From Phalacrocorax aristotelis (taxonomy: Eukaryota; Chordata; Aves; Suliformes; Phalacrocoracidae): DNA of 64,000 nucleotides. Below the pieces are notes generated by a model, which saw only the letters and a list, made by a program, of their open reading frames with translations, did not search any database and was not told the origin of the DNA. Positions 20,901 through 32,345 of the stretch are shown here, piece by piece (position 1 is the first letter of the stretch; every line of letters starts with the position of its first letter). Made by a program: the position numbers and the translations under genes. The DNA is taken from positions 15,790,723 to 15,854,722 of the forward strand of contig NC_134282.1 of assembly GCF_949628215.1 (NCBI RefSeq), written 5' to 3'.

Positions 20901-23900
20901 CAGATCTCTGGTTCCTTCAGAAACGTGTCTATGCTGGACTCTTGTTGGAGCTACCCCCAAGTCACTGCTCTAGTAAACCTTCACTAAGGAGTTATGAAAC
21001 AAACGATCAGCATCCATAAATCCATTATCAGGTAAATTTAGATGATACAGAAGTGCAACTAATCTCATCCTCGCTCTGTTGAGTAACGTGCTTTGATAGG
21101 CTGAGGAGGAAGTACACACAAAAAAAATCTCTGTTGCTAGAAAATAAATGGAATTTTTTATTAGTAAAGTGTAATTTTGTTATGTTGAGCACAAGCTGAC
21201 GTTGTTTTTCTAACTGCTGGCTTTCCAAACTGAAGCTTAGATTTGAAATTCAAGCTTTTTCCTGGTCTGAGAGCTGTAATAATTTTGAAAACAGAATGCA
21301 ATGTTCTAATTAGAGTGGAGGTGCCAGATTACAATTTCATTCTCTTTCTTATGCTTTGAACAGTGCAGAGCTAACAGAAATAAAAAGATAGCAGCTTTTT
21401 TGTCAGTATTCTGAGTTGTTAATTTCCTATGGACAAAATTCCTGCATGCAAATAGTACTCTTATACTGTGACATAAAATAAATGCATTTTCAAGGTAACG
21501 TCCATGAGTTTACTAGGTGCTTACAAATGTCTACTATATGGACAATGTACTCCTGAAATTGTAACTATTAAAGCCTTTCTTATCTTTGAGTTGAAATACA
21601 CTCACAATATATTTCATTTCCAGCATACCAAGGCAAAAAACATAACGTTCCTCCCTTTCGATGCAATAAAGAGTTTTTGCTGGCATTCCAATGGATATTT
21701 GAGTAAAGAAAATACCATCAGAGGTAAAACTACTTTCTTCTTAATTTTGGGGTGCTACACTTGCAGTCATGAGATTAGTAAATCAGTTCATAAAAGCCCA
21801 GAAATGTTTCCAAGTCTGTAATAATAGGTGAGATATGAAAGAAAACTCTGAATATGTATTTTGGCATCAGATCTCTGGCAGGAGGAAACTGCTGATATTT
21901 ATCTCTTTAACTGCTTTCTTTATGTAGGGTTGTTTTTTTATTCAATGATAATCTAATTGCTTCTGGCTCGCTGAAGTACAGCAATTTAATATCTGCACCT
22001 TGACGTATTTTACATTTTTTTGGCTTGGATTTATAATACACAACAAACCTGTGGTTTGCAAGGACCATTATCTAACAGTAGTTTCTTTCAGAGGCAATGG
22101 TGCTTTCTATTTCCATCAATGGGTTCGTAAAACCAAGCTACTTACAGAGATAAAGGATTTAGACTACTGCAAAGATCCGATTCTGCTCTTGCAATGTTTT
22201 GATTCCAATATTCTACTGTAAAAGTTGGTGGTGCTGGTCCTAGTTCATTCTAGTACAAATGAAAGGGGCTCCTGGCTCATTCTCTGTAACGTAGCTGGTA
22301 TTACAGACGCAGCTGTGTCTAAAATTAGAAATCTCAGGCTTGGCTTATGAACTATGAAGTTTCTTTGAATTTTTAGCTCACCATTGCGCATGCCTCTGAT
22401 GCTGATGAAGCCTGAATTGTCCCTCCCATCCTCAGCACTCTGACATTAGCAAGCCTTTCACTTACTTTTACTTGATTTTAAACAGCTGGTTTGTGCCTGA
22501 TTGATTTTTTTCTGTAGGTCCCAAATGAATTGGTGCAGTTCTTTGCCTTCCAACCCAATTCCTCATGTTCTGAGTAATCCTGCAAACCTCTTACCTCTTC
22601 CTGGTCATTTCAGGAAGGGTGACTTCTCCTTTCTGTTACTTCCTGGATGAGGCCGCTTTCTCTCATAGTGTAGTAGTCCTAAGGCGTAGTCCCTTCTTAC
22701 AGCAAGAGAGCCCTCTGCATATCCAATGGCTTCTGCAATTAAGTTATTAAACCTTCTTATTACAATTGCATCACAAAAATTCCTAGTAAAATTTCTTTTT
22801 TATGTAACTATATATAGACATGTACAGTTATACATTACTTAAAAATGAAGAAACTTGTCAACCTCTATTCATATGGCCTTTTCTGATCTAAATCCTACAC
22901 TTCCCATGACTGCTGGAGCTATGTACTGCTCTCCATTACCTAGATCACAGAAACCTCCCTGCCCAGTCTACAGGAAAACCCATTGAGAGGTGACCGAGTT
23001 GAGCCAAAAAAAGACTCCATCTGGCAGCTCCTGCTGCTTTTACAAGCACAGAGAGATAGGAAAGTTAACCTTTTGCTCAGTCTGTCTCCAGATCACAAAC
23101 TAAACCCACTCCAGATCCTAGCAAGGTATGAAGCTTGTGAAATGCACTGTTATTTGTACTTTGTTCTACAAGATCTACATCTGAAATGAACTAAACTGAA
23201 TGGAGATCGCTTGTGTCATTGACTGGTTCAGAGTAAGTCATCAGCATTCTGCTGTTTGCTTTGGAGTGAACTGTATAAAACAGTATTTGAGTTTTGAGCT
23301 ATGCAGGAAAAGAAGGGTTATGTCTCAGGAGGTAAGCAGGGTTCCTTGTCAGCAAAGCATTTGAGACACTAGATAACATCTGGGTGTGCTTGCTTACTTA
23401 AAAATTTGCACGAACTTAAGAAATACAGCTGACAACAGGACATTATTTTATTTTTTGGTGTATGATTGTGAATTCCTTTTCCAGAAAACAAAGAGAGTTG
23501 GATAGCATTTTCTATCAGATTGAGTCCACTCAAAGTGTGACATTCTAGAAATCGTAACTGTATTTTGATCAGGTTAAAATGCTTTGGTTTGGGTTCTTGT
23601 GGAACTTTACACATTTTGGACCTCCAAGCTTCTCTGTTTGATGCTGAATCTTAAAATCATGGATAATCAAACACATAGAGAGAAAAGATGAAGAATACCA
23701 ACTATCATGCTGCTATAAAGTGAAATATTGATTATCAAAAAGAACACAAACATATAAATTGCTTTTATGATCTAAATTAAGAAATGATCTTTCATCCTTT
23801 AAATATAGTATAATCTGTTGAGAAAGAGTGCCCACAGCAGTGGATATGGACCAAAGAGGAAAGCCTCTGGATATATTACTTTAGAGTTTAGTAGGTAGAA

Positions 23901-24520
23901 GGAGGTGGCAATGTAGCCTGTCACTGCTTAAAGAAAGAGCCTTAGTGGAGGATGTGACCTGGGAAAGGAACACCAAACCTAGGAAGATAATAGTTTTTGG
24001 AAACGGGGGTGCCAAAGCTGCTGCCAGCTAAGCCAGTGATTTAGTAGACATTAATTTCTTGCTGAGCATCACTGATTTGTGTTATACTGTTATATTTGTG
24101 TTATATAAGAGTAAGCAACTGAGTGGCTATTAACATGATTCAGAAAGATAAAATATATTCCCATTTTACTAAAATCATATCTGACCCCAGAAACCTAGAA
24201 GCTTCCACAGAAATAAACACCCTTTGCATACTTAACAATGCAGAGCTGGAAATCACTTTCACTAGACCCCTGCAGTGATTGAGAACAGATATATCTGCCA
24301 CATACAATCTTCCTTCCTCCCTCTTTTCTTGTGCCTAGGGAAATTGAACAATAATACTACAGTTTCCAAAGCATATCAATAATATCAGAATAGTCTACCC
24401 TTATTTCAGGATAGTATGCCCATATGTGTAATTGTAAAACTATGGCAACGTTTTGATTCATCTGGAATTATACTCACCAACAATCCCTAGCTGGACAGGC
24501 CCATGGGAATGCATACAGAT
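17961..24520. other. AT-rich sequence upstream of the gene, no gene seen
   Basis: About 6.5 kb of AT-rich DNA. All open frames are short and lack recognisable domains, splice context or codon bias. I see no tRNA, no assignable repeat and no CpG island. Confidence 0.5.
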
Positions 24521-24521
24521 T

Positions 24522-24740
24522 GCAGAATCATACAATAATTAAAGGAGGAAGGGAACTCTGAAAGTCACCTGGTTTGTACCCTGCTTAAAGCCTAAGTAAC
24601 TTCAAAATTATACTAAGTTGGTCTGGGCCTTGTCCAATCATGATGGAAATACCATGACCTGCCTGGGTCCCACTCTGACTCCTGTGTTTGACCACCTCCA
24701 TTGTGAAGACTTTTAAATATAATTAGTAACATATACCCAT
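24522..24740 (-). mobile_element. Old CR1 LINE 3' fragment
   Basis: Plus-strand text runs AGAATCATACAATAATT, GGAAGGGAACTCTGAAAG and CCTTGTCCAATCATGATG, ending CCTCCATTGTGAAGACTTTT. This is the reverse complement of the CR1 3' region, whose usual end contains AGAATCATAGAATCAT and GGTTGGAAAAGACCTC. Many substitutions and small gaps show it is old. Boundaries are approximate. Confidence 0.6.
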
Positions 24741-27700
24741 CATGGAATGAGCTTTTCTTCGCACCTGCATTCAAGAATGCATGCAGAAGTGCCTGTAAAT
24801 GTGCTCTAACTGGGAATAACAAGTACAGAGCAGACCGACCCTTCTTTGATAGCCAAACCAGACAAGAGAGAATATATGATTTACCTGGATAGTACATAGT
24901 GCATCTTGTGCCATGAGCAGGACTTAAAACTGTAAGTGTAGAAAATTCTTGTGATGGCTTAAAAATCACAAAGGCCACATCTCTGCTTTTTCCTCAGTGC
25001 TCTGAAAGCTCTGAGCCTCCAGGTCACCATCAGGATATGTCTTCATGTTTTCAAACAAGTAGAATTCTTTTCTCTCTGGTTTGTTTTTAAGCAAAACACC
25101 ATCTGTGAGTCAAAAATACCCAGTTAACTCCTCCGATTTAGGTTTATGAAAACAATTTCTTAAGATTAGGATCAAAATGGGAGAATTAACAATGACAGAG
25201 AAATATCTAAGTAAAGCTGGGAAACAAAAACAGAGGCAATGCCCTTCACACTGTTAATGTTTTAGGTAGAGGGCTTCCAAGAGAGGCAAACCTGTAAATC
25301 TTCCCTGTAATTTTGAATAAGCCTTTTAGAGATGGAGTGTGTGACAACCCCAAGTCCTGGCAAATTCTCTTTATTCTAGGCCTGCTTTACAAGGAGTATA
25401 GCAGAGGATAATCTGTGAGAAAAGCTTTATAGAAAAGAAAAACCTTAAATAAAATTAGGTATACTAATCAGTTAAGATTTTACTATGGAAAATAACTCTC
25501 ATTTTATCCCACAGTTCTTCTGTTGCCTTTCATTAACATAGAAATCCAGAAGAGGAATAAAATGAAGAAAATAATATGTTAATATACTTAGAAAAATCTT
25601 CTAAGCAACCACAGGCTGTAAAGCATTGCTCTAGGTTCTCTTTGCATGGAGACAGCTAGGAACAGATTTCCAGACTGCCATGCTCAGAGGACCAGGTACA
25701 GTAAACTACTCTAGTTGCATTCACTCAGTGAAGCCACATGTGTTTGCCCCTTATTTCTGAAAATTCTTCCCCAGGCTCAGGTTTCAGAGCTGCTGGTTTG
25801 TTTACATTTCCCAGGGTGGAAAAGAATGAGAAGACAGGACTTGCCAGAGATTACAGAGTGAAAGGAAACCCAGCCTTTCCTTTACCTGAAGCATCTGTTC
25901 GTTAGACTGAGCTCTTGTACCTTGGACTCCCACATCCCATGTGAGTTAGGCTATCTTTCTGGCCCAGGGGGTATTTAATTTTTCACAGATAATAAGCAAG
26001 TCCAAAAAAGGAAAATGTGAGTGAAATTACCTGGTTAGGTCAGGGAATAGAGTACTCACCTGATTTGTGAAACACCAAAGTTTCACCAAAATGAAACATT
26101 GAACATTGGCACTGACGGATGCTATAGGTACGCAAGCAGATTAGCAACCTTAAGACATGAAAGTGGTCAAGCCACCTTGTGTCAGACATCTAGGAAAGAA
26201 AAAACTGTGCACTGGAAAGTGCAGTGAAGGGTAAGGCTTCTCCCTGGAAGGCAAGTAGCTGAGACACTGCCAAGCTTCCCCTGGCTTTTGTAAATACAAA
26301 TGTGCTTTTGGTGAGATGATGGTAAATCAATTCTGAGAGTATGCCACGGTAAACCACTGGGACAGCTGGCCTTGTCAAGGATGCTCCCCTGCTCCTGTCA
26401 GCAGGCTGAGACACATGCCAGAGATATGGGTAATAGAAGCTGGTGGTAAGTAGGGGGTTAATTATTGGTACTTCAAACCTGAACAAGCAAGACAATCTGT
26501 GTTGAGCAAAACCTCAGGGCACTGAGTGTACTAAAATCCCTTACCTGCCCTGACCTGGGGCCTCCACCCACAAAACCTGCCCATGGGCCCGGCAATCCCA
26601 GTTCAGCCCAGCCCAGGGCCAGGCTCTGCTCTTGGCACAGCCTTGCCCTGCCTGGCTGTGTGCCCTGAGGGCTGATGTACTGACTTGCCCCCATAGCCCC
26701 AGTGATCCCAGGCTGACCCTGGTTCCCCTTGCTGGGCCTCATCCTGACTCCCACATGTAGGCTCCCACCTCAGCCTGCCTGGTCAGGAACTGCCCTGGGC
26801 TGGTCAGACGCCATTCCAGCTGGCTCAGGAGCTGGCGCCTGAGTGGCCTGTGCTGCAGGTGGGCAGGGGGCTGGTGGTGTGGTGCCCCTGCTGACAGGGA
26901 AGGGGAAAAGACTGACTGGTACGTGGATGGAAGCCATGGCAGGCAGGACCCCAGTGTCTCAGACTGCCTGTCTCATCACAGGAGGAGATTGTCCACACTG
27001 AGATTGTTTTATCCATTATGCAGTTCACTGCTGAGCTTACATAATCAGGGGATCACGCAGTAATGCCGCAACAATTTTTCATTTGTGCTGGAATTGCTCT
27101 TTAATTTTGTTTCCGGTGTCTAGTCTGATTTTGATATGTGGTGAATTCAGCTGCTGAGCAAGCACCATGGTGGGGATTTCTTCCTTGAGTCCAAACTCCA
27201 CCTTCACCACACCTGATGTTTAAAAGAGTGAGCTTTGATATGCACCATGACAGTACAGCCCAGCGCATAGCTGGTTGAAGTCCAGTATCTGCTCCTGCTT
27301 GTGGACCCGCTGAATTAGCTCTTCATTGCAAGCTGCTTCATCTTTGTGCAATGTTGTCAACTGCTTTGGTATCTGCAGATATAATGAGTATAATGAGAAA
27401 AGAATTACTGTTTCAGTTATTGGTCTCGATTTTAATGTCAGCATTAGGTTTGGGTAGGCCTGAAAAGCATGGGTAGTTTTCAAAGGTTAAGTCAAACAGC
27501 CGTCTCTCATGACGTTTGCCTTTTGATTAATCTCCTGAGACTGGATAAGATCATGTCCAATCTTTTGCCTTTCAGAGCCAGTTCAATGAGACATTTAAGA
27601 ACACCTTTCAGTGGGCCTGTGCTGCCCTATTGATCTTAGTGAGCCTAGCCAAGGCCTCCAGTTCTTTGGAGATTTCTTGGCAGACTCCAGCCCTGGGATG

Positions 27701-28470
27701 CTATGAAACTGAGGATAAACCTCCTTAATGCTTGACAAACATTTTTGTTTCCACATGCCCGCATATCTTTAGGCGCTGTCCTTTCTTCATTTCCCTCCAA
27801 ACTTGAGGGCTGAATTTCACAAATAACTTTCTCTTTTTAATAGACTGAAACAAAATCCACAAATGCCCTGGATCATAACAGCGGACAGTAATGTAGGAAA
27901 GACAATTATTTCTCTAGTCTACTTGTCTGATGCCATTCCTGCCCATTTTTGTTACCTCTGCTTTCTCTGGAGACCACCAGGAGGAGTCTGCCTAAAATGA
28001 AACAAGGGCAAGACCATGGGGAGGGGGCATCCATTAGGGCCAGTCTGCACTAAAGCCTGGATAGTCTTAGTACTGCAGATGATGGCCACTGTTGGACTGT
28101 GCTGCCATCCTTTAACTAAAGACTTTCTGATGCCTTAGGCTGTAGAAGACATGTCTAAGGATATTGCCAAAGACGCACTCTGCTTCTGTATGTCTGACAT
28201 CTAATGTTTCTTTGTGTGATCATTCACACGCTATGATACCTGAATAAACATTGCAAGTATAGATACTTTTACATGGTCCCTGCCCAGCAGCCTGTAGAGT
28301 TTGGAGCTAATGCAATCCTCTGGCGAAGCTTCACTCTATGTGCTATGCAAAATGTTTTTGTGTGAATAAGTTTTAATTTTTGAGGGGTTCCTTTTCCAGC
28401 TCTATTATCTGCTAAAACCCCCAGAAGGTAATTATAAACAAGGGATTATCACAGTCTGGGTGTGCTTGCC
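24741..28470. other. Intergenic sequence with a GC-rich island at 26.5-27.0 kb
   Basis: Mostly AT-rich and without recognisable genes. Between about 26520 and 26960 the sequence becomes GC-rich, with many CCTG and CCCAG motifs and few CpG. A minus-strand frame at 27.2-27.5 kb and its upstream neighbourhood to 27.9 kb reads like a decayed coding sequence, but I cannot name a parent gene. Confidence 0.4.
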
Positions 28471-28479
28471 TACACAGTC

Positions 28480-28880
28480 TAGGTGTGTAGCTTAAGCTCA
28501 GTTCTTGGGCATATGCTGTTTAATATTCTGAGCAATGATGTGGAAGAGACCATAAAATCATGACTGATGAGGTGTGCAGTAACAGATTTATGGATATATT
28601 AGAAAAGGAAACCTATAGAACAGTGATACAGGGATCTATAGTGCTTGTAATATGCACAGTCATTCACTTAAGGCAAATATACAGTTGTACTTCTGTTACC
28701 AAAACAGAGGCTATACTTAAAGGAACATGACAGGGAAAAAGAAGTTTTCCAAAAGATTAGGTGTTCTCAGTATACAATCAGCAGAATCCAATATCGTAAA
28801 CAGAAGGGCTGATCTGATTTGGGGGGAATGCTAAGTCAGCTATGGGAGCTATAATCAGCCAAGCATTTTTGCTTATTTTG
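28480..28880 (+). mobile_element. Possible very old CR1-like LINE coding fragment
   Basis: Text around 28510-28560 (GCTGTTTAATATTCTGAGCA, then ATGATGTGGAAGAGACC) resembles the reverse-transcriptase segment that encodes [12 protein letters not shown] in younger CR1 copies. The following 300 bases can be read as a broken continuation. It is heavily decayed and the assignment is tentative. Confidence 0.35.
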
Positions 28881-29763
28881 AGTATGTTATTTTAGTCCGG
28901 AGTCAAAGGTTCAAGAAACTTGCTGAAAATACTGAATTGATAATGGAAAAGAACAGGTAGAAGCAGCTTAGAATATTGAAAGACAGTATATTGTAGGATA
29001 AATAATATGTGAAGATACACTTAAATGGCATAATGCCTACAGAGAATAAGGCCAAAGTGAAGGAAGTAGAAAAAGTAGTTTTAAATTCCGTCACTATGGA
29101 ATTACTGAGTCTTGGACTCTATAAATTGTATAAAGCTGTGAAGTTTATTTGGTTTTGTTTTGTGTGTTTTTTTTAACACAGTTCTGCATGTGGTGAAATA
29201 ATTTTCTTGTGTGTCATAATTTCCTCTCTTCTTAGAGCATGCTAAAAAGAGAAGTACTTCCTCAAGGTTGTAATGATAATTTAAAGTTGCCATTGAGGTG
29301 GGGCTCTCTAGCTCTGCTGCCTCATGGCATTACCAGTGACTTTTGTTAGTTTTTCACACTTTGGCCATTTCAGTACTTGCAGATGGTCTGTTCTCCCTGC
29401 CATTGCTTTCGCCACTGCTTTCTAGGAGCAGAGCACAGAACTTTCTTCTATGTGCCTGAGCCATCCTGCCCGCCCTTCGCTCTGCCCCAGGCTGCTCATT
29501 CCTGTCATATTGCCAGTTCCAGACTCCTCTCCCAGATCTGGTCCTCACTTCTTGGGCTTCTATCACCATGGGTATTTTTCTTGCTTTCGCCCCAGGATCT
29601 GCCTACCTCACCTGGTTCTGCCTTTGTAGTTTCTTCACAATGATATTTCCAACTCCTGCTGCTTGCAACTTCGTTTCTTTTCCTACTGCCACACTGGTCT
29701 CTGTTCCAATATGTCTTTCATGTGGCTCTATGTCCAGATCTGAACTTGACACTGTCACTCTCC

Positions 29764-30119
29764 TATGCTCAGTATATCAGCTGGGGGTAGTTGACTAGGG
29801 GCAGCGATTGCTGCTTAGGGACCTACTGGGCGTGTTGGTCTGCAGGTGATATGCAACGGCATCACTTGTTTTTTCCTGTGTTTTGTTCCTCTCCCTCTCT
29901 TTTGTTGTCTTCCTTTTAAATACAATTTATTTTTATATTATTGTTATTATTATTATTATTTTATTGTATTTTGTTTTATTTCAATTATTAGACTGTTCTT
30001 ATCTCAACCCACAAGTTTTCTCACTTTTACCCTTCCAACTCTCTCCCCCCTCCTACCGTGGGGGGAGTGAGCAAGCAGCTGTGTGATGCTTAGTTGCTGG
30101 CTGGGGTTAAACCACGACA
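29764..30119 (+). mobile_element. 5'-truncated avian ERVL-type LTR
   Basis: Starts within ATGCTCAGTATATCAGCTGG and ends GGGGTTAAACCACGACA, the 3' end of a widespread avian LTR family. Inside are GGGGCAGCGATTGCTGC, the TCACTTGTTTT segment, a TTATTATT-rich run at 29938-29975, and CTTATCTCAACCCACAAGTT. The upstream half with the TGTCCTGGTTTCAGC-type start is missing. The same family occurs at 49906-50576 and 59111-59680. Confidence 0.75.
29938..29975. repeat. TTA/ATT microsatellite inside the LTR
   Basis: A run of TTATTATTATTATTATTATT type within the LTR at 29764-30119. The related LTR at 49906 has a longer expanded counterpart on the opposite strand. Confidence 0.7.
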
Positions 30120-30429
30120 AGTACACTAGGAAAACCAAAACTGTGGCTCATACCTTATGGAAAATGTTGCCCCAAACTGTTCAGTTTGACTATATCATTC
30201 ATAACTGAAGACAGCAGCAGAGTTCTACTTTTAATTGCTCAAATTCTCAAAAGTAAGTAGTTATTCTGACTGCTTCCATTTCAAGACGTTCAAGTGCTGA
30301 GCTCCTGATGGCTTCTGAAAACCAAGCTTCTTCAGGGTAGTTTTAAGCTGGGCAGAAGTGAAGTGTCCTCATTACCTGACACTTTAAAATGGAAGGCTTT
30401 CAATTTCTCCCAGGTATCTGTTGGTCTTT

Positions 30430-32345
30430 TAGGCAGCCTTTGACTAGGATCTACAAAAAGGCACCTTTTTTGAGGACTACAGACATGTCATGAGGTTATG
30501 CAGGGAGAAAATTAGAAGGGCCAGAGCCCAGCTAGAACTTAATCTGGCTACTGCCATAAAAGACAATTTTAAAATGTTCCTATAAATACATTAGCAACAA
30601 AAGGAGTGCTAAGGAGATTGATTCTCCATCCTTTATTGGATGCGGGGGGAAACATAGTGAGGAAAAAGCTGAGGTACTTAATGCCTTCTTTGCCTCAGTC
30701 TTTAATACTAAGACCTGTTGTTCTCCAGGTACACATCCCCCTGTGCTAGAGAACAGCGATAGTGAGCAGAATGCAGCCCCCATAATCCAGGGGGAAACGG
30801 TTAGTAACCTGCTACACCACCTAGACGCACACAAGTCTATAGGGCTGGATGGGATCCACCCAAGGGTACTAAGGGATCTGGCAGAAGTGCTCACCAAGTC
30901 ACCTTCAATCCTTTATCAGAAGTTCTCGATAACCAGGGAGGTCCCAGTTGGCTGGAGGTTAGCAAATGTGATGCCCATCTACAAGAACAGCCAGAAGGAG
31001 GATCCAGGGTCAGTCTGACCTCGGTGCTGGGGAAGGTTATGGATCAGAATGTTTTGAGTGGCATCACGCAGCACATACAGGAAAACCAGGGGATCAGGCC
31101 CAGCCAGCATGGCTTCATGAAAGGCAGGTCCTGCTTGACTAACCTGATCTCCTTCTATGACAAGGTTACCCACTTAGTAGATGAGGAGAAGGCTGTGGAT
31201 GTTGTCTACCTAGACTATCGTAAAGTGTTTGACACTGTTTCCCACAGCATTTTCCTGCATAAACTAACTGCTCATGGCTCAGACATTTATACTCCTCATC
31301 GGGTAAAAAACTGGCTGGATGGCCAGGCCCAGACAGTTGTGGTGAATGGAGCTAAATCCAGTTGGCAGCCGGACATGAGCAGGGTTCCCCAGGGCTCAGT
31401 TCTGGGGCCAGTTCTGTTTTATCAATGATCTGGATGAGGGGATCGAGTGCACCCTCAGTAAGTTTGCAGACGACACCAAGTTGTGCAGGAGTGTTGATCT
31501 GCTCAAGGGTAGGAAGGCTCTGCAGAAGGATCTGGACAGGCTGGATCGATGGGCCAAGGCCAATTGTATGAGGTTTAACAAGGCCAAGTGCCGGGTCCTG
31601 CACTTGGGTCACAACAACCCCAGGCAACGCTACAGGCTTGGGGAGGAGTGGCTGGAAAGTGCCCGGCGGGAAAGGACCTGGGGGTGCTGGTTGACAGTGG
31701 CTGAACGTGAGCTGGCAGTGTGCCCAGGTGGGCCAGAAGGCCAATGGCGTCCTGACTTGTATCAGGAATAGTGTGGCCAGCAGGAGCAGGGCAGTGATGG
31801 TGCCCCTGTACTCGGCACTGGTGAGGCCACACCTTGAATATTGTGTTCAGTTTTGGGCCCCTCACTACAAGAAGAATATTGAGTTTCTGGAGCACGTCCA
31901 GAGAAGGGCAACGAAGCTGGTGAAGGGTCTAGAGCACAAGTCTGATGAGGAGCAGCTGAGGAATCTGGGGTTTTTTAGTCTGCAGAAGAGAAGGCTTGAG
32001 GGGAGACCTTATTGCTGTTTACAACTACCTGAAAGAGGTTCTAGTGCGGTGGGTGTTGGTCTCTTCTCCCAAGTAACAAGTGACAGGACAAGAGGAGATG
32101 GCCTCAAGCTGCGCCAGAGCAGGTTTAGATTGGATATTAGGAAAAAATTTCTTTACCGAAAGGGTTATTAAGCTTTGGAACAGGCGGCCCAGAGAAGTGG
32201 TTGAGTCACCATCCCTGGAGGTATTTAAAAGACATGTAGATGTGATGCTTAGGGACATGGTTTAGTGGTGGGCTTGGCAGTGCTAGGTTATATAGTTGGA
32301 CTTGATGATCCTAGAGGTCTTCTCCAACCTAAATGATTCTATGAG
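30430..32345 (+). mobile_element. CR1 LINE, long 5'-truncated copy with reverse transcriptase remains
   Basis: A plus-strand ORF2 remnant starts near AAAATTAGAAGGGCCAGAGC. In order it shows KSIGLDGIHPRVLRDLAEVL, LISFYDKVTHLVDEEKAVDV, the motif A region [24 protein letters not shown], the catalytic FADDTK, and the C-terminal [11 protein letters not shown] and [17 protein letters not shown] blocks. The 3' end reads CTAGAGGTCTTCTCCAACCT, then AAATGATTCTATGAG, typical of CR1. Frame breaks near 31020 and 31425 and in the C-terminal part show it is not functional. ORF1 and the endonuclease part are absent. Confidence 0.9.
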
